A stretch of 64,000 nt of DNA from an uncultured Synechococcaceae cyanobacterium (GTDB lineage Bacteria > Cyanobacteriota > Cyanobacteriia > PCC-6307 > Cyanobiaceae): NCBI GenBank assembly GCA_902536065.1, contig CACAVZ010000002.1, positions 78,456 through 142,455 of the forward strand. The letters run 5' to 3'. A program made the translations under genes and the position numbers. The first letter of the stretch is position 1; every line of letters begins with the position of its first letter. Positions 9,957 through 19,863 of this stretch are shown piece after piece. The notes under the pieces are model-generated. The model made no database searches. It saw only the letters and a program-made list of their open reading frames with translations, and was not told the DNA's origin.

Positions 9957-10256
9957 TTAATACAAATCTTCCTCAGCATGAGTAGTAATTGTTACATCAG
10001 AGGTTGGGTAAGCTACACATGTAAGAACAAAACCAGCTTCTAGTTGATCATCATCTAAGAAACTTTGGTCAGATTGATCAACACTACCTGAAGTGACTTT
10101 TCCTGCACATGTTGAACATGCTCCAGCTCTGCATGAATAAGGAAGGTCGATACCTTGTTCTTCAGCAGCATCGAGGATGTATTGGTCATCAGGTACTTCA
10201 ATAGTTGAATTGAGACCTTCACTTTCACTGATGAGTGTAACTTTGTAAGAAGCCAT
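9957..10256 (-). CDS. petF: [2Fe-2S] plant-type ferredoxin
   Basis: Soluble electron carrier from photosystem I to FNR and other reductases. 99 residues with the four cluster cysteines in CRAGACSTC and LTCVAYP (C-x4-C-x2-C-x(n)-C). The N-terminal [11 protein letters not shown] and acidic C-terminal EEDLY are standard for photosynthetic ferredoxin. Monocistronic: terminator at 9884-9911 and a 128-bp 5' region. Confidence 0.97.
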   Translation of the reverse strand: MASYKVTLISESEGLNSTIEVPDDQYILDAAEEQGIDLPYSCRAGACSTCAGKVTSGSVDQSDQSFLDDDQLEAGFVLTCVAYPTSDVTITTHAEEDLY

Positions 10257-10384
10257 TTAAATAAGAAATTGTTGGTAATTAATACCTATCAAATACATTT
10301 TTAACATCGATTTGGTCGATATGTGAGATTTTGAAGTAAAAAATGACACAATAAAATGTATTGAAGAGTATCTATAAGAAAAAC

Positions 10385-11302
10385 TTATACTTGAGTTGGA
10401 TCACTGGTTTTTTGAGCAGAAATGCATGCCCAATCTTTTCTAGTTGATACATCCATTAATTTCAAGTCATTCTGAATTATTATTTTTATAATTTCATCTT
10501 TTTGTAAATTCAGAATTCCACTGAAAATGACTTCCCCATTATTACTCAAGCACTTATAAATATTTGGAATCATTTCTTTTATTACTTCAGCAAGAATATT
10601 ACATAAAACAACATCAAATTGTTTGAGTTGATTTTTTAAAATTACCTCATTAAAAGATCCCAAATATGTATTTAAGTTTTTTAAATTACCGAAATTTAAT
10701 TGAAAATTAGAATTAGTTGAATTTATAGCTAAATAATCATTATCTACTGCACAAACCTCTGTAGCACCGAGCAATCTTGCCGCAACACTCAAAATCCCGC
10801 TACCACTTCCAATATCTAAGACCTTTTTATTAGAAAATACAATATTCTCCATTTTTTCCAGGCAAAGATAAGTCGAAGGGTGACTTCCTGTACCAAAGGC
10901 TGCTCCAGGATCTATTTTTATGATTTGTTTATCTTTAAATTTTTTATTTGGATTTATCCAACAAGGCAATATTAAAAAATGATTTCCTACTAATTCAGGC
11001 GCCCAATATTTCTTCCAACTTGTCAACCAATCCTCCTCTTTAATTATACTCCAGTCAAAAAATTGATTCTTAGGGTCATTAATGTTTAGAAGTTTGCTAA
11101 TTATTTTTTCAAAGCCACTTCTAGAACTCTCGCCCCAATCATCAATTGGAAGCCATATATTCACCTCTTTTATATTTTCATTTTTAATTAAATATTCAAA
11201 TGAAAAACTAAATATTCCCAGCTCATTTAATTTCCAAATAATAATATCTTCTGAATCACTTTCTATCTGAAAAGTTAGTTTATACCAATCTTTAATTGAC
11301 AT
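10385..11302 (-). CDS. prmA: Ribosomal protein L11 methyltransferase
   Basis: 305-residue SAM enzyme that trimethylates L11. Shows [14 protein letters not shown], the motif I region [14 protein letters not shown], and [10 protein letters not shown] (NxLA active motif). The N-terminal substrate-binding domain is divergent and Ile/Asn rich. Downstream of serA by 19 bp on the same strand, so probably co-transcribed. Confidence 0.93.
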   Translation of the reverse strand: MSIKDWYKLTFQIESDSEDIIIWKLNELGIFSFSFEYLIKNENIKEVNIWLPIDDWGESSRSGFEKIISKLLNINDPKNQFFDWSIIKEEDWLTSWKKYWAPELVGNHFLILPCWINPNKKFKDKQIIKIDPGAAFGTGSHPSTYLCLEKMENIVFSNKKVLDIGSGSGILSVAARLLGATEVCAVDNDYLAINSTNSNFQLNFGNLKNLNTYLGSFNEVILKNQLKQFDVVLCNILAEVIKEMIPNIYKCLSNNGEVIFSGILNLQKDEIIKIIIQNDLKLMDVSTRKDWACISAQKTSDPTQV

Positions 11303-11321
11303 AAATATAGAATAAAAATTT

Positions 11322-12908
11322 TTATAAAGTAACTGGATTAGCGCTGGTAATTCCCTCTACTTCAATAATAGTTTCAAGTAACTTATTTGGTATTGGATCA
11401 TCAATACTTAAAACCATAACAGCTTCACCTCTAACAATTTTTCGTCCAACTTGCATTGAAGCAATATTTACATTATTACTCCCCAATAAAGAGCCCAATT
11501 TACCAATAATACCAGGCATATCTCTATGTCTAGTAACCAACATATATCTGCTTGGTGATACGTTAACTGGGTATTGATCAATACTAATAATTCTTAATTC
11601 TCCATCAGCGAAAATGCTTCCTGCTACGCTATGGTCTCCATTATCCCCATAAGTAGTTAACTGAAGCGAACCGCTAGCAAATTCAGGTCTTGCCTCATCT
11701 TTACTTTCGACAACTGAAATACCTCTCGATTCAGCTTCTAGAGAAGCATTCACATAATTTATCCTATCTCCCAAAGCCTTACTTAGAAGGCCTTTTAAAC
11801 TAGCTATTAGTAATGGCTGGGAAGGATGTTGAACAAATTCCCCTTGAAGCTTGACCTCTAGTTTTTGAATCTGTCCGCCTGAAAGCTGGCTTATAAGCAG
11901 ACCCATTGTTTCAGCCAACTGCAAATGAGGTTTTAGACTATCCATAATATCAGGGCTCAAACCTGGAATATTCACTGCAGTTCTTGCAGATAAACCGAGC
12001 AAGACATCTCTTATTTGTTCTGCAACATCAACAGCTACATTTTCTTGTGCTTCCCGAGTAGATGCTCCTAAGTGTGGGGTAAGGATTAGATTCTTGGCAA
12101 CCTTCAAAAGTGGTGAATTAGATTCCAAAGGTTCTTTAGAAAAGACATCTATTGCAGCACCTGCAATCAATGATTTATTTAAAGCTTCCGCTAATGCCTC
12201 CTCATCAATTAAGCCTCCTCGAGCACAATTAATTAATTTTGCGCTACTTTTCATACTTTTAAGGATGTCTATATTTACTAAATTCTCTGTCTCTGGTGTG
12301 CGAGGCAAATGCAAAGTTACATAATCAGATTGTTTGAATAAATCCTCTAATTCAGATAGTTTAACTTGTATTTGTTGAGCTCTTTCAATTGAAACAAAGG
12401 GATCATATCCGTAAACTTCCATTCCTAATGCATTAGCAACTTTCGCTACATGAGCACCAATTTTCCCTAAACCCACTACACCTAATTTTTTCTTATAAAG
12501 CTCATTACCAACAAATTTCTTTCTTTCCCATTTACCTGACAAAGTACTAATATTAGCAATTGGAATATGTCTAGATAAAGCCAACATCATAGCTATAGTG
12601 TGCTCAGCAGCAGCTATAGTGTTACCTCCCGGAGAATTAACAACAAGAACTCCTTTTTGCGTAGCAGCCTTAACATCTACATTATCAACGCCAACTCCTG
12701 CTCTTCCAATTATTCTGAGTTTATTTGAAGAGTTAATGATTTCTTCAGTCACTTGAGTCCCAGAGCGAATCATTAAAGCATCATAATCTTCAATAATAGA
12801 AGCTAAATCAGAGTTTGAGATTCCTATTTTCTGATCAACCTGAGCAACTTGTGAAAGAATATCGATTCCTGTTTGATCAATTGGATCTGTAATGAGAACT
12901 TTTGTCAT
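11322..12908 (-). CDS. serA: D-3-phosphoglycerate dehydrogenase
   Basis: First step of serine synthesis from 3-phosphoglycerate. 528 residues: substrate and NAD domains with [16 protein letters not shown] and catalytic [17 protein letters not shown] and [12 protein letters not shown] (His). The long form is complete: an intervening ASB-like domain (about 320-450) and a C-terminal ACT domain ([16 protein letters not shown]). Leads the serA-prmA pair. Confidence 0.97.
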   Translation of the reverse strand: MTKVLITDPIDQTGIDILSQVAQVDQKIGISNSDLASIIEDYDALMIRSGTQVTEEIINSSNKLRIIGRAGVGVDNVDVKAATQKGVLVVNSPGGNTIAAAEHTIAMMLALSRHIPIANISTLSGKWERKKFVGNELYKKKLGVVGLGKIGAHVAKVANALGMEVYGYDPFVSIERAQQIQVKLSELEDLFKQSDYVTLHLPRTPETENLVNIDILKSMKSSAKLINCARGGLIDEEALAEALNKSLIAGAAIDVFSKEPLESNSPLLKVAKNLILTPHLGASTREAQENVAVDVAEQIRDVLLGLSARTAVNIPGLSPDIMDSLKPHLQLAETMGLLISQLSGGQIQKLEVKLQGEFVQHPSQPLLIASLKGLLSKALGDRINYVNASLEAESRGISVVESKDEARPEFASGSLQLTTYGDNGDHSVAGSIFADGELRIISIDQYPVNVSPSRYMLVTRHRDMPGIIGKLGSLLGSNNVNIASMQVGRKIVRGEAVMVLSIDDPIPNKLLETIIEVEGITSANPVTL

Positions 12909-13007
12909 TTAAGATTGGTTCTTTAATCTTTTACTTTAACTTAATCTATAGTGTATGTATCTTATTTTATTAATTTGAATAACACACAAACATTTGAGGA
13001 TTGAAAT

Positions 13008-13574
13008 TTGACTAAAAGTATTGTGATATTTGAAGACATTGATAAATGTATCCAACTATTTGAAGTTTTAAAAGAAAAATCAGTAATGCTCTCTGAAGCT
13101 ATTTTGATCCCACCAAAAAGTGAAAAAATAACATCAGATGAAACCGAATTACTAAATGCGAAAGCAAATATCTTATTCAAATCTCAAAATTTTGAAGATA
13201 TAAGAATTTTAAATCCTAAACTTGATAGAAAGATTAGACAAAAAGAAATGAGTAGATGGCTAATGCCATTTGGTTTTATAGCTGGAATAGCTTTTTCTAA
13301 TATGACAAATTTATCTACTTTCAGTTTTCTTGGTTTAAATAACATCGGGCAATCATTAATTGGAGGCCTCTTAGGAATGGGTTCAGGTTTTTTAGGAAGC
13401 ATTGTTTCTTCTGCAAGTATCAACATCAATAGGAATAAAGAGTTGAGATCAATTATTAATTTAAATAAAGAAGGTAAATGGCTTGTTCTGCTTGAAAATC
13501 AAATTGGAGCTGAATTACCATGGGCTTTGATAAAAAAATCAGAAGCAAAAGATATAATTTTTTTAGAAGGCTAA
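13008..13574 (+). CDS. Conserved hypothetical protein with glycine-rich membrane hairpin
   Basis: 188 residues, start TTG. Cytoplasmic-looking N-terminus, then two hydrophobic segments with small residues (about 80-97 and 107-130, GGLLGMGSGFLG), then a soluble tail. Family not recognised; the layout resembles cyanobacterial proteins of unknown function found upstream of the S4-domain gene, which starts directly at the next base. Confidence 0.75.
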   Translation: MTKSIVIFEDIDKCIQLFEVLKEKSVMLSEAILIPPKSEKITSDETELLNAKANILFKSQNFEDIRILNPKLDRKIRQKEMSRWLMPFGFIAGIAFSNMTNLSTFSFLGLNNIGQSLIGGLLGMGSGFLGSIVSSASININRNKELRSIINLNKEGKWLVLLENQIGAELPWALIKKSEAKDIIFLEG

Positions 13575-14366
13575 ATGATTGACTTAAAAGAAATCTTAAT
13601 AAATTCAAACTACAAAAAAGAAACTGAGGAATTAATAAATATTGCTAACTTAGCTTACAAACACTGGGAGACTTATTGGACTGGATTTAATTCAACTTAT
13701 GTTTGCGAAGAGATTTTAAAAGATTTTAAAAATTTAAATGATTTCAAATTTTTTATTTATGGAGGATTCTCCTCCTCTCAAAGATCTAGGATAGCTTGCT
13801 TTAGAGGAGATAATATTCCTGAAGATTATGAGCTAAAAAGTAATTTTCCAGCTCAAGGAATAAAAATTAATGGAAATTTTTTATTTGATAATGCTACACA
13901 AGACGACTTTAGATCCCTCTTAATTGAAAATGGGGCCAATCAAATAAAAGTTGGAGATATATGGACTATTGGTGATAGGGGAGCACAAGGGATAATTGAT
14001 AATTTAGATCTTAAGCATTTAGATGAAAAGATTTTTTATTTGAGAGACGTAAAAGTAAAAATTAATTTAGTAGGTATAGATGAATTACAAATACCTTCTG
14101 AAAGAGCAAAAAAACTTGTCAATACAGTTGAAGCTTCAACAAGATTAGATGCTATAGCTTCAGCAGGTTTTAGGATATCACGAACCAAAATCATTGAAAG
14201 GATAGAAAATGGTATGCTCAGATTAAATGGTAGCAAAGTAAATAAGCCAACCATTAATCTAAAAATTGGCGATAAACTAGAACTTGAAAATAAAGGATTT
14301 ATCGAAATTCTTAATTTAGAAATAACCAAAAGAGAAAGATGGAAAGTTAAATTACTTAGAAAATGA
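13575..14366 (+). CDS. Photosystem II S4-domain protein (YlmH-like)
   Basis: 263 residues. The C-terminal about 70 residues form an S4 RNA-binding domain (RLDAIASAGFRISRTKI, NGMLRLNGSKVNKP, KIGDKLEL). The N-terminal two-thirds match the YlmH-like fold; GDIWTIGDRGAQ is a family block. In cyanobacteria and plants this family is annotated as a PSII S4-domain protein, needed for PSII accumulation in some studies. Immediately abuts the upstream gene, so translational coupling is likely. Confidence 0.85.
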   Translation: MIDLKEILINSNYKKETEELINIANLAYKHWETYWTGFNSTYVCEEILKDFKNLNDFKFFIYGGFSSSQRSRIACFRGDNIPEDYELKSNFPAQGIKINGNFLFDNATQDDFRSLLIENGANQIKVGDIWTIGDRGAQGIIDNLDLKHLDEKIFYLRDVKVKINLVGIDELQIPSERAKKLVNTVEASTRLDAIASAGFRISRTKIIERIENGMLRLNGSKVNKPTINLKIGDKLELENKGFIEILNLEITKRERWKVKLLRK

Positions 14367-14414
14367 AACGCAACCTGCTATTTTCTTATAAGGGGGTTAA
14401 AAATTCCTCAATTT

Positions 14415-14486
14415 GGGCGATTAGCTCAGTGGTAGAGCACTACCTCGACACGGTAGTGGCCACTGGTTCGAATCCAGTATCGCCCA
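14415..14486 (+). tRNA. tRNA-Val(GAC)
   Basis: Full cloverleaf of 72 nt: acceptor GGGCGAT/ATCGCCC, D-arm GCTC..GAGC, anticodon stem CTACC/GGTAG with loop TCGACAC (anticodon GAC), T-arm ACTGG-TTCGAAT-CCAGT, discriminator A, no encoded CCA. Position 33 of the loop is C, not the nearly universal U. Confidence 0.95.
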
Positions 14487-14552
14487 TTTAAAATTTGACC
14501 ACCCAAGTTATATCCACAGAAAATAATTTCATTTTTTAGATTATTAAAAAAA

Positions 14553-15170
14553 ATGAAACTTAATCAAATAATTAATCTACATAAGGGGCTCACTGCATTT
14601 GTGGTAATAGGTCTTATGATTGTTTTTGATAATTTTACAATCGCTCCTTACGTATATTTAGCTTTGCATGGTACTTATGGATTACTTTGGCTTCTAAAAG
14701 AAAAGATATTCCCAGATCCTTATTTTAAAGAAAAAATCAATTTTTTCACTTCAGTTACTGGTTTTATTTTCCTTGGAAGTTACTGGATAGCCCCCTACAT
14801 TCTTATCTCATCTCAGAAATCTGTTCCAAATATCGTAATAGCTGCATCTGTATCTATTAATATAATTGGTGTGTTTTTACACTTTGCTAGTGATGCTCAA
14901 AAATATTTTTCTCTTAAACTAAAAAAAGATCTAATTAAAGAGGGATTTTTCAAAAATATAAGGAATACAAATTATCTGGGAGAAATACTAATTTATCTAT
15001 CATTTGCCTTACTTTCAATGAGTTTCATTCCCTTAGTAATTCTTGCAATATTTTTCTCTATAGTTTTTCTACCAAGAATGATAAAAAAAGATAAATCGTT
15101 ATCAAAATATGATTCATTTGAAGAATACAAAAAGAAAAGTGGTCTTATATTGCCTAAATTAAATGCCTGA
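14553..15170 (+). CDS. DUF1295/isoprenylcysteine-methyltransferase-like membrane protein
   Basis: 205 residues with about five membrane spans. The C-terminal block RNTNYLGEILIYLSF and the closing SKYDSFEEYKKKSG resemble the steroid 5-alpha-reductase/ICMT/DUF1295 superfamily, whose NYxGE motif binds the nucleotide or SAM cofactor. Whether it is a methyltransferase or reductase cannot be told. Overlaps the next gene by 8 bp. Confidence 0.75.
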   Translation: MKLNQIINLHKGLTAFVVIGLMIVFDNFTIAPYVYLALHGTYGLLWLLKEKIFPDPYFKEKINFFTSVTGFIFLGSYWIAPYILISSQKSVPNIVIAASVSINIIGVFLHFASDAQKYFSLKLKKDLIKEGFFKNIRNTNYLGEILIYLSFALLSMSFIPLVILAIFFSIVFLPRMIKKDKSLSKYDSFEEYKKKSGLILPKLNA

Positions 15171-15714
15171 TAACAACTTACCAAGTTGGAGGCAAGATTT
15201 AAAATCTTCTAGAAAAAAAGAAGGCAAATCACCCTCTAGTAGATGGATACAGCTTGCAACAGTCAGCAAAGAAAATGAGCCAAGATTAAGAACCGTTGTT
15301 TTCAGAGGGTGGAATAAAGATAGTTCAATGATTATTTTTACAGATAGAAGAAGTGAAAAAATTGGGCATTTAAAATCTAACCCAAATGCAGAAATATTAT
15401 GGTTCTTTTTGAAAACTAAATCACAATATAGATTCAAAGGGAAAATACGTGAATTAAGTGATAACAAAAATTATTGGGATTTATTATCAGAAAAATCAAA
15501 AACTTCTTGGTTTTGGGGATCTCCTGGAGAGGCAATAAACCCAAAAATCCAATCTAATCATGGAGTATTATCCAATGCACCCAAATCAGAAAATTTTGTT
15601 GTTCTAAATTTTGAAATCGATTCAGTAGATCTTCTTAAATTAGAACGGCCTGTTCATAAAAGATATCTTTGGGAAAGGATCAAGAAATGGGAAAAAATTG
15701 AAATTAATCCTTAA
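15163..15714 (+). CDS. Pyridoxamine-phosphate-oxidase-like FMN protein (Alr4036 type)
   Basis: 183 residues of the split-barrel flavin-binding family: WIQLATVSKENEPRLRTVVFRGW, TDRRSEKIGHLKSNPNAEILWFF and C-terminal LERPVHKRYLWE. The Alr4036 group is related to PNP oxidase but its substrate is uncertain. Overlaps the 3' end of the upstream membrane gene by 8 bp, so the two are likely one operon. Confidence 0.82.
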   Translation: MPDNNLPSWRQDLKSSRKKEGKSPSSRWIQLATVSKENEPRLRTVVFRGWNKDSSMIIFTDRRSEKIGHLKSNPNAEILWFFLKTKSQYRFKGKIRELSDNKNYWDLLSEKSKTSWFWGSPGEAINPKIQSNHGVLSNAPKSENFVVLNFEIDSVDLLKLERPVHKRYLWERIKKWEKIEINP

Positions 15715-15788
15715 ATATTTCTAAATTGTATATTTAGGTTGAAAAACATATGGTGATCAGTCAGTTTTAAAAAAGAAGTATTATTTAT

Positions 15789-15962
15789 ATGAATTTCTCA
15801 GGAATTCCAGAAAACCCTTTTATTTTTTTATCATGGGTGACTGCTATAGGACTGTTTATAAGTCTTTCTGAAGCAACAATTAAAATAAAACTTGAGAAGA
15901 GAAACAGTCATCGAAAAAGGTTAGAACTAATAAATAGTCTCTATCCTAAAAAATTAGCTTGA
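15789..15962 (+). CDS. Small membrane protein with SLYP tail
   Basis: 57 residues: one N-terminal hydrophobic span (FLSWVTAIGLFISL), then a very basic helix ending RKRLELINSLYPKKLA. Resembles the 78-residue protein at 26494 in layout and the RxKxLExLYP tail. Function unknown. Its 3' end overlaps the convergent DoxX gene by 9 bp. Confidence 0.65.
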   Translation: MNFSGIPENPFIFLSWVTAIGLFISLSEATIKIKLEKRNSHRKRLELINSLYPKKLA

Positions 15963-16505
15963 AGTATCTGATAATATATTGGCTTGCAGAAATTGAAATA
16001 AACCACCTTTACTTGATTCTTCTTTAATTTCAACTTGCTTAGAAGGTTTACCTTTTGTTGAAGGTACAATTTCCTCTTCATCTTCTGATTTTAAAATTCT
16101 AATAATGACTTCATCTAAAGAAAAATTACCAGGCCCTGTTAATGCAATTGAAGTTGCTGAGGCGAAATACAAAAGTAATAGCTCAAGTAAGAAAATATTA
16201 AAACCTGAAGTGACAAGCGCATGATATATAGCTACGGAAATTGTACCAACAATTGCCAAAGCTCCGAATCTTGTAGCTAAGCCAATTATTAGTAACCAAC
16301 TACCACCTATTTCTGAGAATGCCGCTATGTATGATAAAAATATTGGGAATGGAAGATGTAATGGTCTGACAAAAGCATCAGCAAAATTTTCTATATTTGC
16401 TAATTTTTCATAACCGTGATGAATAAGAACAGTTCCAGTTATGACTCTAAGAATTAATAAAGCAGTATCTTTGCTAAACGACTTGGTAAGAATTGTTGAA
16501 AGCAC
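15954..16505 (-). CDS. DoxX-family membrane protein
   Basis: 183 residues: four membrane spans with RVITGTVLIHHGYEKL at the first span and GSWLLIIGLATRFGA in the middle, diagnostic of DoxX. The C-terminal 40 residues form a charged cytosolic tail not typical of the core. DoxX proteins have poorly defined redox-linked membrane roles. A second, shorter DoxX gene lies at 42416. Confidence 0.85.
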   Translation of the reverse strand: MLSTILTKSFSKDTALLILRVITGTVLIHHGYEKLANIENFADAFVRPLHLPFPIFLSYIAAFSEIGGSWLLIIGLATRFGALAIVGTISVAIYHALVTSGFNIFLLELLLLYFASATSIALTGPGNFSLDEVIIRILKSEDEEEIVPSTKGKPSKQVEIKEESSKGGLFQFLQANILSDTSS

Positions 16506-16641
16506 AATAAAAAAATTATCCTTAAGTAAAAATAACTAGTCACATTATCCATCGTGGATTAAAGCGCGAAAGTCGCACCTAAATAAGTATTTATACTTAG
16601 CGCTCTAATGAATTCTTTTTCTGATTAGGGATTCAATTAAA

Positions 16642-17796
16642 TTAAAAATTATTTTTTGAATAATTTTCTAATATTCTCTGATTTATTTTTGGAATATTTT
16701 CTTTAAATTTGAAAAACCCTTTTTTAGCAAATTTCCAAGCAAATAAATCTTCATCCCTCACAAGATTAAAAACTTTTTTATGGTGTAAATTTTTAAACTC
16801 AGTTATGAAGTCATAATTTTCTCCTACTCCAGGATAAATAATGTCTATTTCGTTGGTATTTATAAAAGTATTTTCCAGTGAATAAGGATCAATCTGTTCA
16901 ACATTATCAAAATGCTCTACAAATTCAGAGACCAAATCTTGTTTAAATTTGAAAACAGATTCAGACAACTTAATTTGTCTTTGTTCATTTTTCAAAAGAA
17001 TAATAAATACTTTTTTATAGCTCCTAAGTAAATTTTTAAGGGATGCAAGGTGCAAATCATTTTCAAACATAATCAGAGTATCTGATTTAGGATCCATATC
17101 ATTTTTATAAATCTCATCTTCTAATGGTATGTGATTAGATTCTTCAAGATAAATTTGTTGATTACTTATTTTTTCTGCATTAAATCTATTATTTGAAAAT
17201 TTTCTGAGGTTTGATGATGAAAAAAGATATTGTTTTCCCTTCGTTTGCAATCCTCCGACCCATCTCCAGCTAAGAAGATTAGATGCAGCATCACCATCAA
17301 AAAGATATTTAAAGAAAAACTTTGCTCCCAATTGCCATGGAAGGCCTAAATTAAATATCCAAGTACTCGCAAACCACATTCTTGTATGGTTATGCAAATA
17401 GTTATACTGCTTTAATTCATGGACCCAAGAATTAAAAAAATCTAATTCTGTATTACCATTAATTGCACTTTCATATAGATCATAATTAAAATCGAGATTG
17501 TTTTCTGAAATAAAATTTCTCCAAACTTTTGGTCTATTTTCCATCCACCCTTTCCAGTAAACTCTCCAAAATATTTCTTCAACAAATTTAGTTGAATTTT
17601 TGATTTTGTACTTACTTTTAATATCATGAATCAGATCATATTCCGATAAAATTCTATGTGTAATGAAAGGCGATAATTTTGAAACTGAACTTTCGTTATT
17701 TGGCCCAAAATCAAAATTTCTTAATTTTGCATAATCATTAATTTTGTATTTCGCAAAATTTTCCCAGGTATTTTGAGCTTTTAATAAAAATGACAT
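16642..17796 (-). CDS. Photolyase/cryptochrome-like FAD protein with apparently swapped domain order
   Basis: 384 residues. The first about 215 residues read as the FAD-binding helical domain of photolyases: EEIFWRVYWKGWM, HNHTRMWFASTWIF, then FDGDAASNLLSWRWVGG and TKGKQYLFSSSNL. The alpha/beta antenna-type domain that should come first is missing from the N-terminus. Instead the C-terminal part (about 240-370) opens with SDTLIMFENDLHLASLKNLL, which recalls the VWFRNDLRLHDN opening of photolyase alpha/beta domains. This looks like a circular permutation. DNA repair or light sensing is possible; activity cannot be told from sequence. Confidence 0.75.
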   Translation of the reverse strand: MSFLLKAQNTWENFAKYKINDYAKLRNFDFGPNNESSVSKLSPFITHRILSEYDLIHDIKSKYKIKNSTKFVEEIFWRVYWKGWMENRPKVWRNFISENNLDFNYDLYESAINGNTELDFFNSWVHELKQYNYLHNHTRMWFASTWIFNLGLPWQLGAKFFFKYLFDGDAASNLLSWRWVGGLQTKGKQYLFSSSNLRKFSNNRFNAEKISNQQIYLEESNHIPLEDEIYKNDMDPKSDTLIMFENDLHLASLKNLLRSYKKVFIILLKNEQRQIKLSESVFKFKQDLVSEFVEHFDNVEQIDPYSLENTFINTNEIDIIYPGVGENYDFITEFKNLHHKKVFNLVRDEDLFAWKFAKKGFFKFKENIPKINQRILENYSKNNF

Positions 17797-18075
17797 TTTT
17801 TATTAACTCTAAAAAATTTTTTTTTGTATTGATAGAAATTTCAAAAATTTGCCTGCAAATTAATATTTAAAATTTTCTATTTCACTTTTTCAATAAATAT
17901 GTTTGATTGAAGTATTTAATTTGAACTTCTAATTCGTACATTTTATACTCTTAAATCGCTCTCCGCGTAGGAGGATATTTAGTGGTCAATTACTTTTTAA
18001 ATCTAATTTTAATTTTCAAATCTTTATTTAAATGACTTTTTCTAAAAAGGTTTTTATATATTTATCAAAATTATT
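17797..18075. other. Intergenic region with a small GC-rich hairpin
   Basis: 279 bp, mostly A/T runs. The only structured piece is CTCC-GCGTA-GGAG at about 17961-17973. No ORF supported; could be a leader or a short RNA, but evidence is thin. Confidence 0.3.
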
Positions 18076-18825
18076 ATGAATAATTTATTAGTGAGAGATA
18101 TTAAGTATCTTGATGAACAATACAGAATAGGTGAAGGCATAATTTCGGATGGCGCATTTAAGCAACTTGAAAAGCTCTTTATTCCTGTTGATCCAGAACC
18201 TGACTACTTTAATCAAAAAAATAATAAACTTTTGCCAAAATTAGCTAAAGGAAACCATGAAGAATTTTTGAAAAGTTTATTAACAAAAACAAGATTAAGC
18301 ATTCAACCAAAAATTGATGGTTGTGCTATTGCAATTAGATATATAGATGGCAATTTTAATAAAGCTATTACAAAAAAAGGATTAGATGTCTCAAGCAAAA
18401 TTAAACAAATTAAAAATGTCCCCGATTGTATTCCTATCAAACGAGATTTTCAAATTAGAGGTGAACTATACGCTGCAAACGAAGTTGCCAGCATTTCCCA
18501 AAGAATTGCAAGAAAATACCTCAATGATAAGAAAGGGATTGGAAAAAGTCTCCGCTTTTGCTGTTTCCAAATACTTAATGGAAGACTTAATCAATACGAA
18601 ACCCTTAACTATCTTAAAAAATGTGGCTTCAGCACCCCTGAAAGTTACTTCACAAATCATACAAGCGAAATCCAAATATATAAAAAAAATTGGTTAGAGA
18701 GAAAAATATTTGCGAAATATCCAACTAATGGGTTAGTTATAAAAATAAATAGTAGGAAGATACAGTTACTTAGAGAGAAAAGTTTATCTCAAAATAACGA
18801 ATGGCAATATGCAATTGAAAAATAA
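18076..18825 (+). CDS. Stand-alone NAD+-dependent DNA ligase adenylation domain
   Basis: 249 residues matching only the nucleotidyltransferase domain of LigA. Visible motifs: KIDG with the adenylated lysine at 79, RGELYAA (128-134), NGLVIKIN with Lys223, and WQYAIEK at the very end, where motif V (WAIAYK) normally leads into the OB domain. In motif IV the usual Asp-Gly is Asn-Gly. OB fold, zinc finger, HhH and BRCT domains (about 400 residues) are absent, so it cannot be the housekeeping ligase. A helper ligase, nucleotide sensor or RNA-acting transferase are options. Confidence 0.8.
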   Translation: MNNLLVRDIKYLDEQYRIGEGIISDGAFKQLEKLFIPVDPEPDYFNQKNNKLLPKLAKGNHEEFLKSLLTKTRLSIQPKIDGCAIAIRYIDGNFNKAITKKGLDVSSKIKQIKNVPDCIPIKRDFQIRGELYAANEVASISQRIARKYLNDKKGIGKSLRFCCFQILNGRLNQYETLNYLKKCGFSTPESYFTNHTSEIQIYKKNWLERKIFAKYPTNGLVIKINSRKIQLLREKSLSQNNEWQYAIEK

Positions 18826-18933
18826 TATTAAATAATACCTTCAAAAAGAGCTCACGATACTTACTTCCAGTATTTACAGTAGAAAAGTAATTAAATCTTG
18901 GTGAAATTCCAAAGCAATTTGCAGGATTACTAA

Positions 18934-19863
18934 ATGACTGCCACTATTTCAAGACCTAAAATTTCTAACTGGGGAACATCTAATATTCCAAACCTTGCTG
19001 GCAAAACAGCTCTAATTACCGGTGCGAATAGTGGTCTTGGATACTACACTGCAAAGGCCTTAGCAGAAAAAAAAGCTCATGTTGTTATAGCTTGTAGATC
19101 GCTTGAAAAAGCTAATCAAACTATCAAAAAACTTAAAGGTCTTAATCCTGAAGGAATATTTACACCTTTAGAATTAGATTTGTCAGATTTAAAAAATATT
19201 GTTGAAGTTCAGTCCAAAATTTTTGATAATTTTGAAAATTTGGATTTACTAATCAATAATGCAGGCATTATGCATCCACCTAAAACTCTTAGTGCCCAGG
19301 GATATGAAATACAATTTGCAGTAAATCATCTAGCTCACATGCTTTTGACTCTAAAGCTACTTCCAATTATTGAAAAAAAAGAAGAATCTAGAATAGTGAC
19401 GGTTACTTCCGGAGCACAATTTTTTGGCAAAGTTGGTTGGAAAAATCTGAAAGCCGAGAACTATTACAACAAATGGGAATCTTACTCAAATAGCAAATTG
19501 GCAAATGTAATGTTTGCTTTGGAACTTAATGAGAAATTAATGCGCAAAAATATACTTTCTTTAGCTGCTCACCCAGGAATTGCAAAAACAAATCTCTTTA
19601 CTGCTCAAAAGCCTAACCCTGGTCCATTAGAAACATTTTCATTGGAATTATTTAGCCCTATTTTTCAAACTGCTGAGATGGGTGCTTTACCTCAACTATT
19701 TGCAGCTACTTCACCAGATGCAAGAGGCGGTGATCATTATGGTCCTAGATTTAATTTCAGAGGTCATCCAAAACTATCCCCTACTTCACCTTTCGCCATG
19801 AATAAAAAAGAAAGAAAAAATTTATGGGAAAAAAGCCTCGAAATTATAAGTAACTTCTTATGA
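18934..19863 (+). CDS. Short-chain dehydrogenase/reductase (LPOR/WWOX-like group)
   Basis: 309 residues of the classical SDR fold: TGANSGLGYYTA (NADP binding), NNAGIM, and the catalytic Ser region TVTSGAQ with YSNSKLAN supplying Tyr-x3-Lys. Relatives are often misannotated as protochlorophyllide reductase. The C-terminal GGDHYGPRFNFRGHPK stretch is typical of this subgroup. Substrate unknown. Confidence 0.88.
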   Translation: MTATISRPKISNWGTSNIPNLAGKTALITGANSGLGYYTAKALAEKKAHVVIACRSLEKANQTIKKLKGLNPEGIFTPLELDLSDLKNIVEVQSKIFDNFENLDLLINNAGIMHPPKTLSAQGYEIQFAVNHLAHMLLTLKLLPIIEKKEESRIVTVTSGAQFFGKVGWKNLKAENYYNKWESYSNSKLANVMFALELNEKLMRKNILSLAAHPGIAKTNLFTAQKPNPGPLETFSLELFSPIFQTAEMGALPQLFAATSPDARGGDHYGPRFNFRGHPKLSPTSPFAMNKKERKNLWEKSLEIISNFL

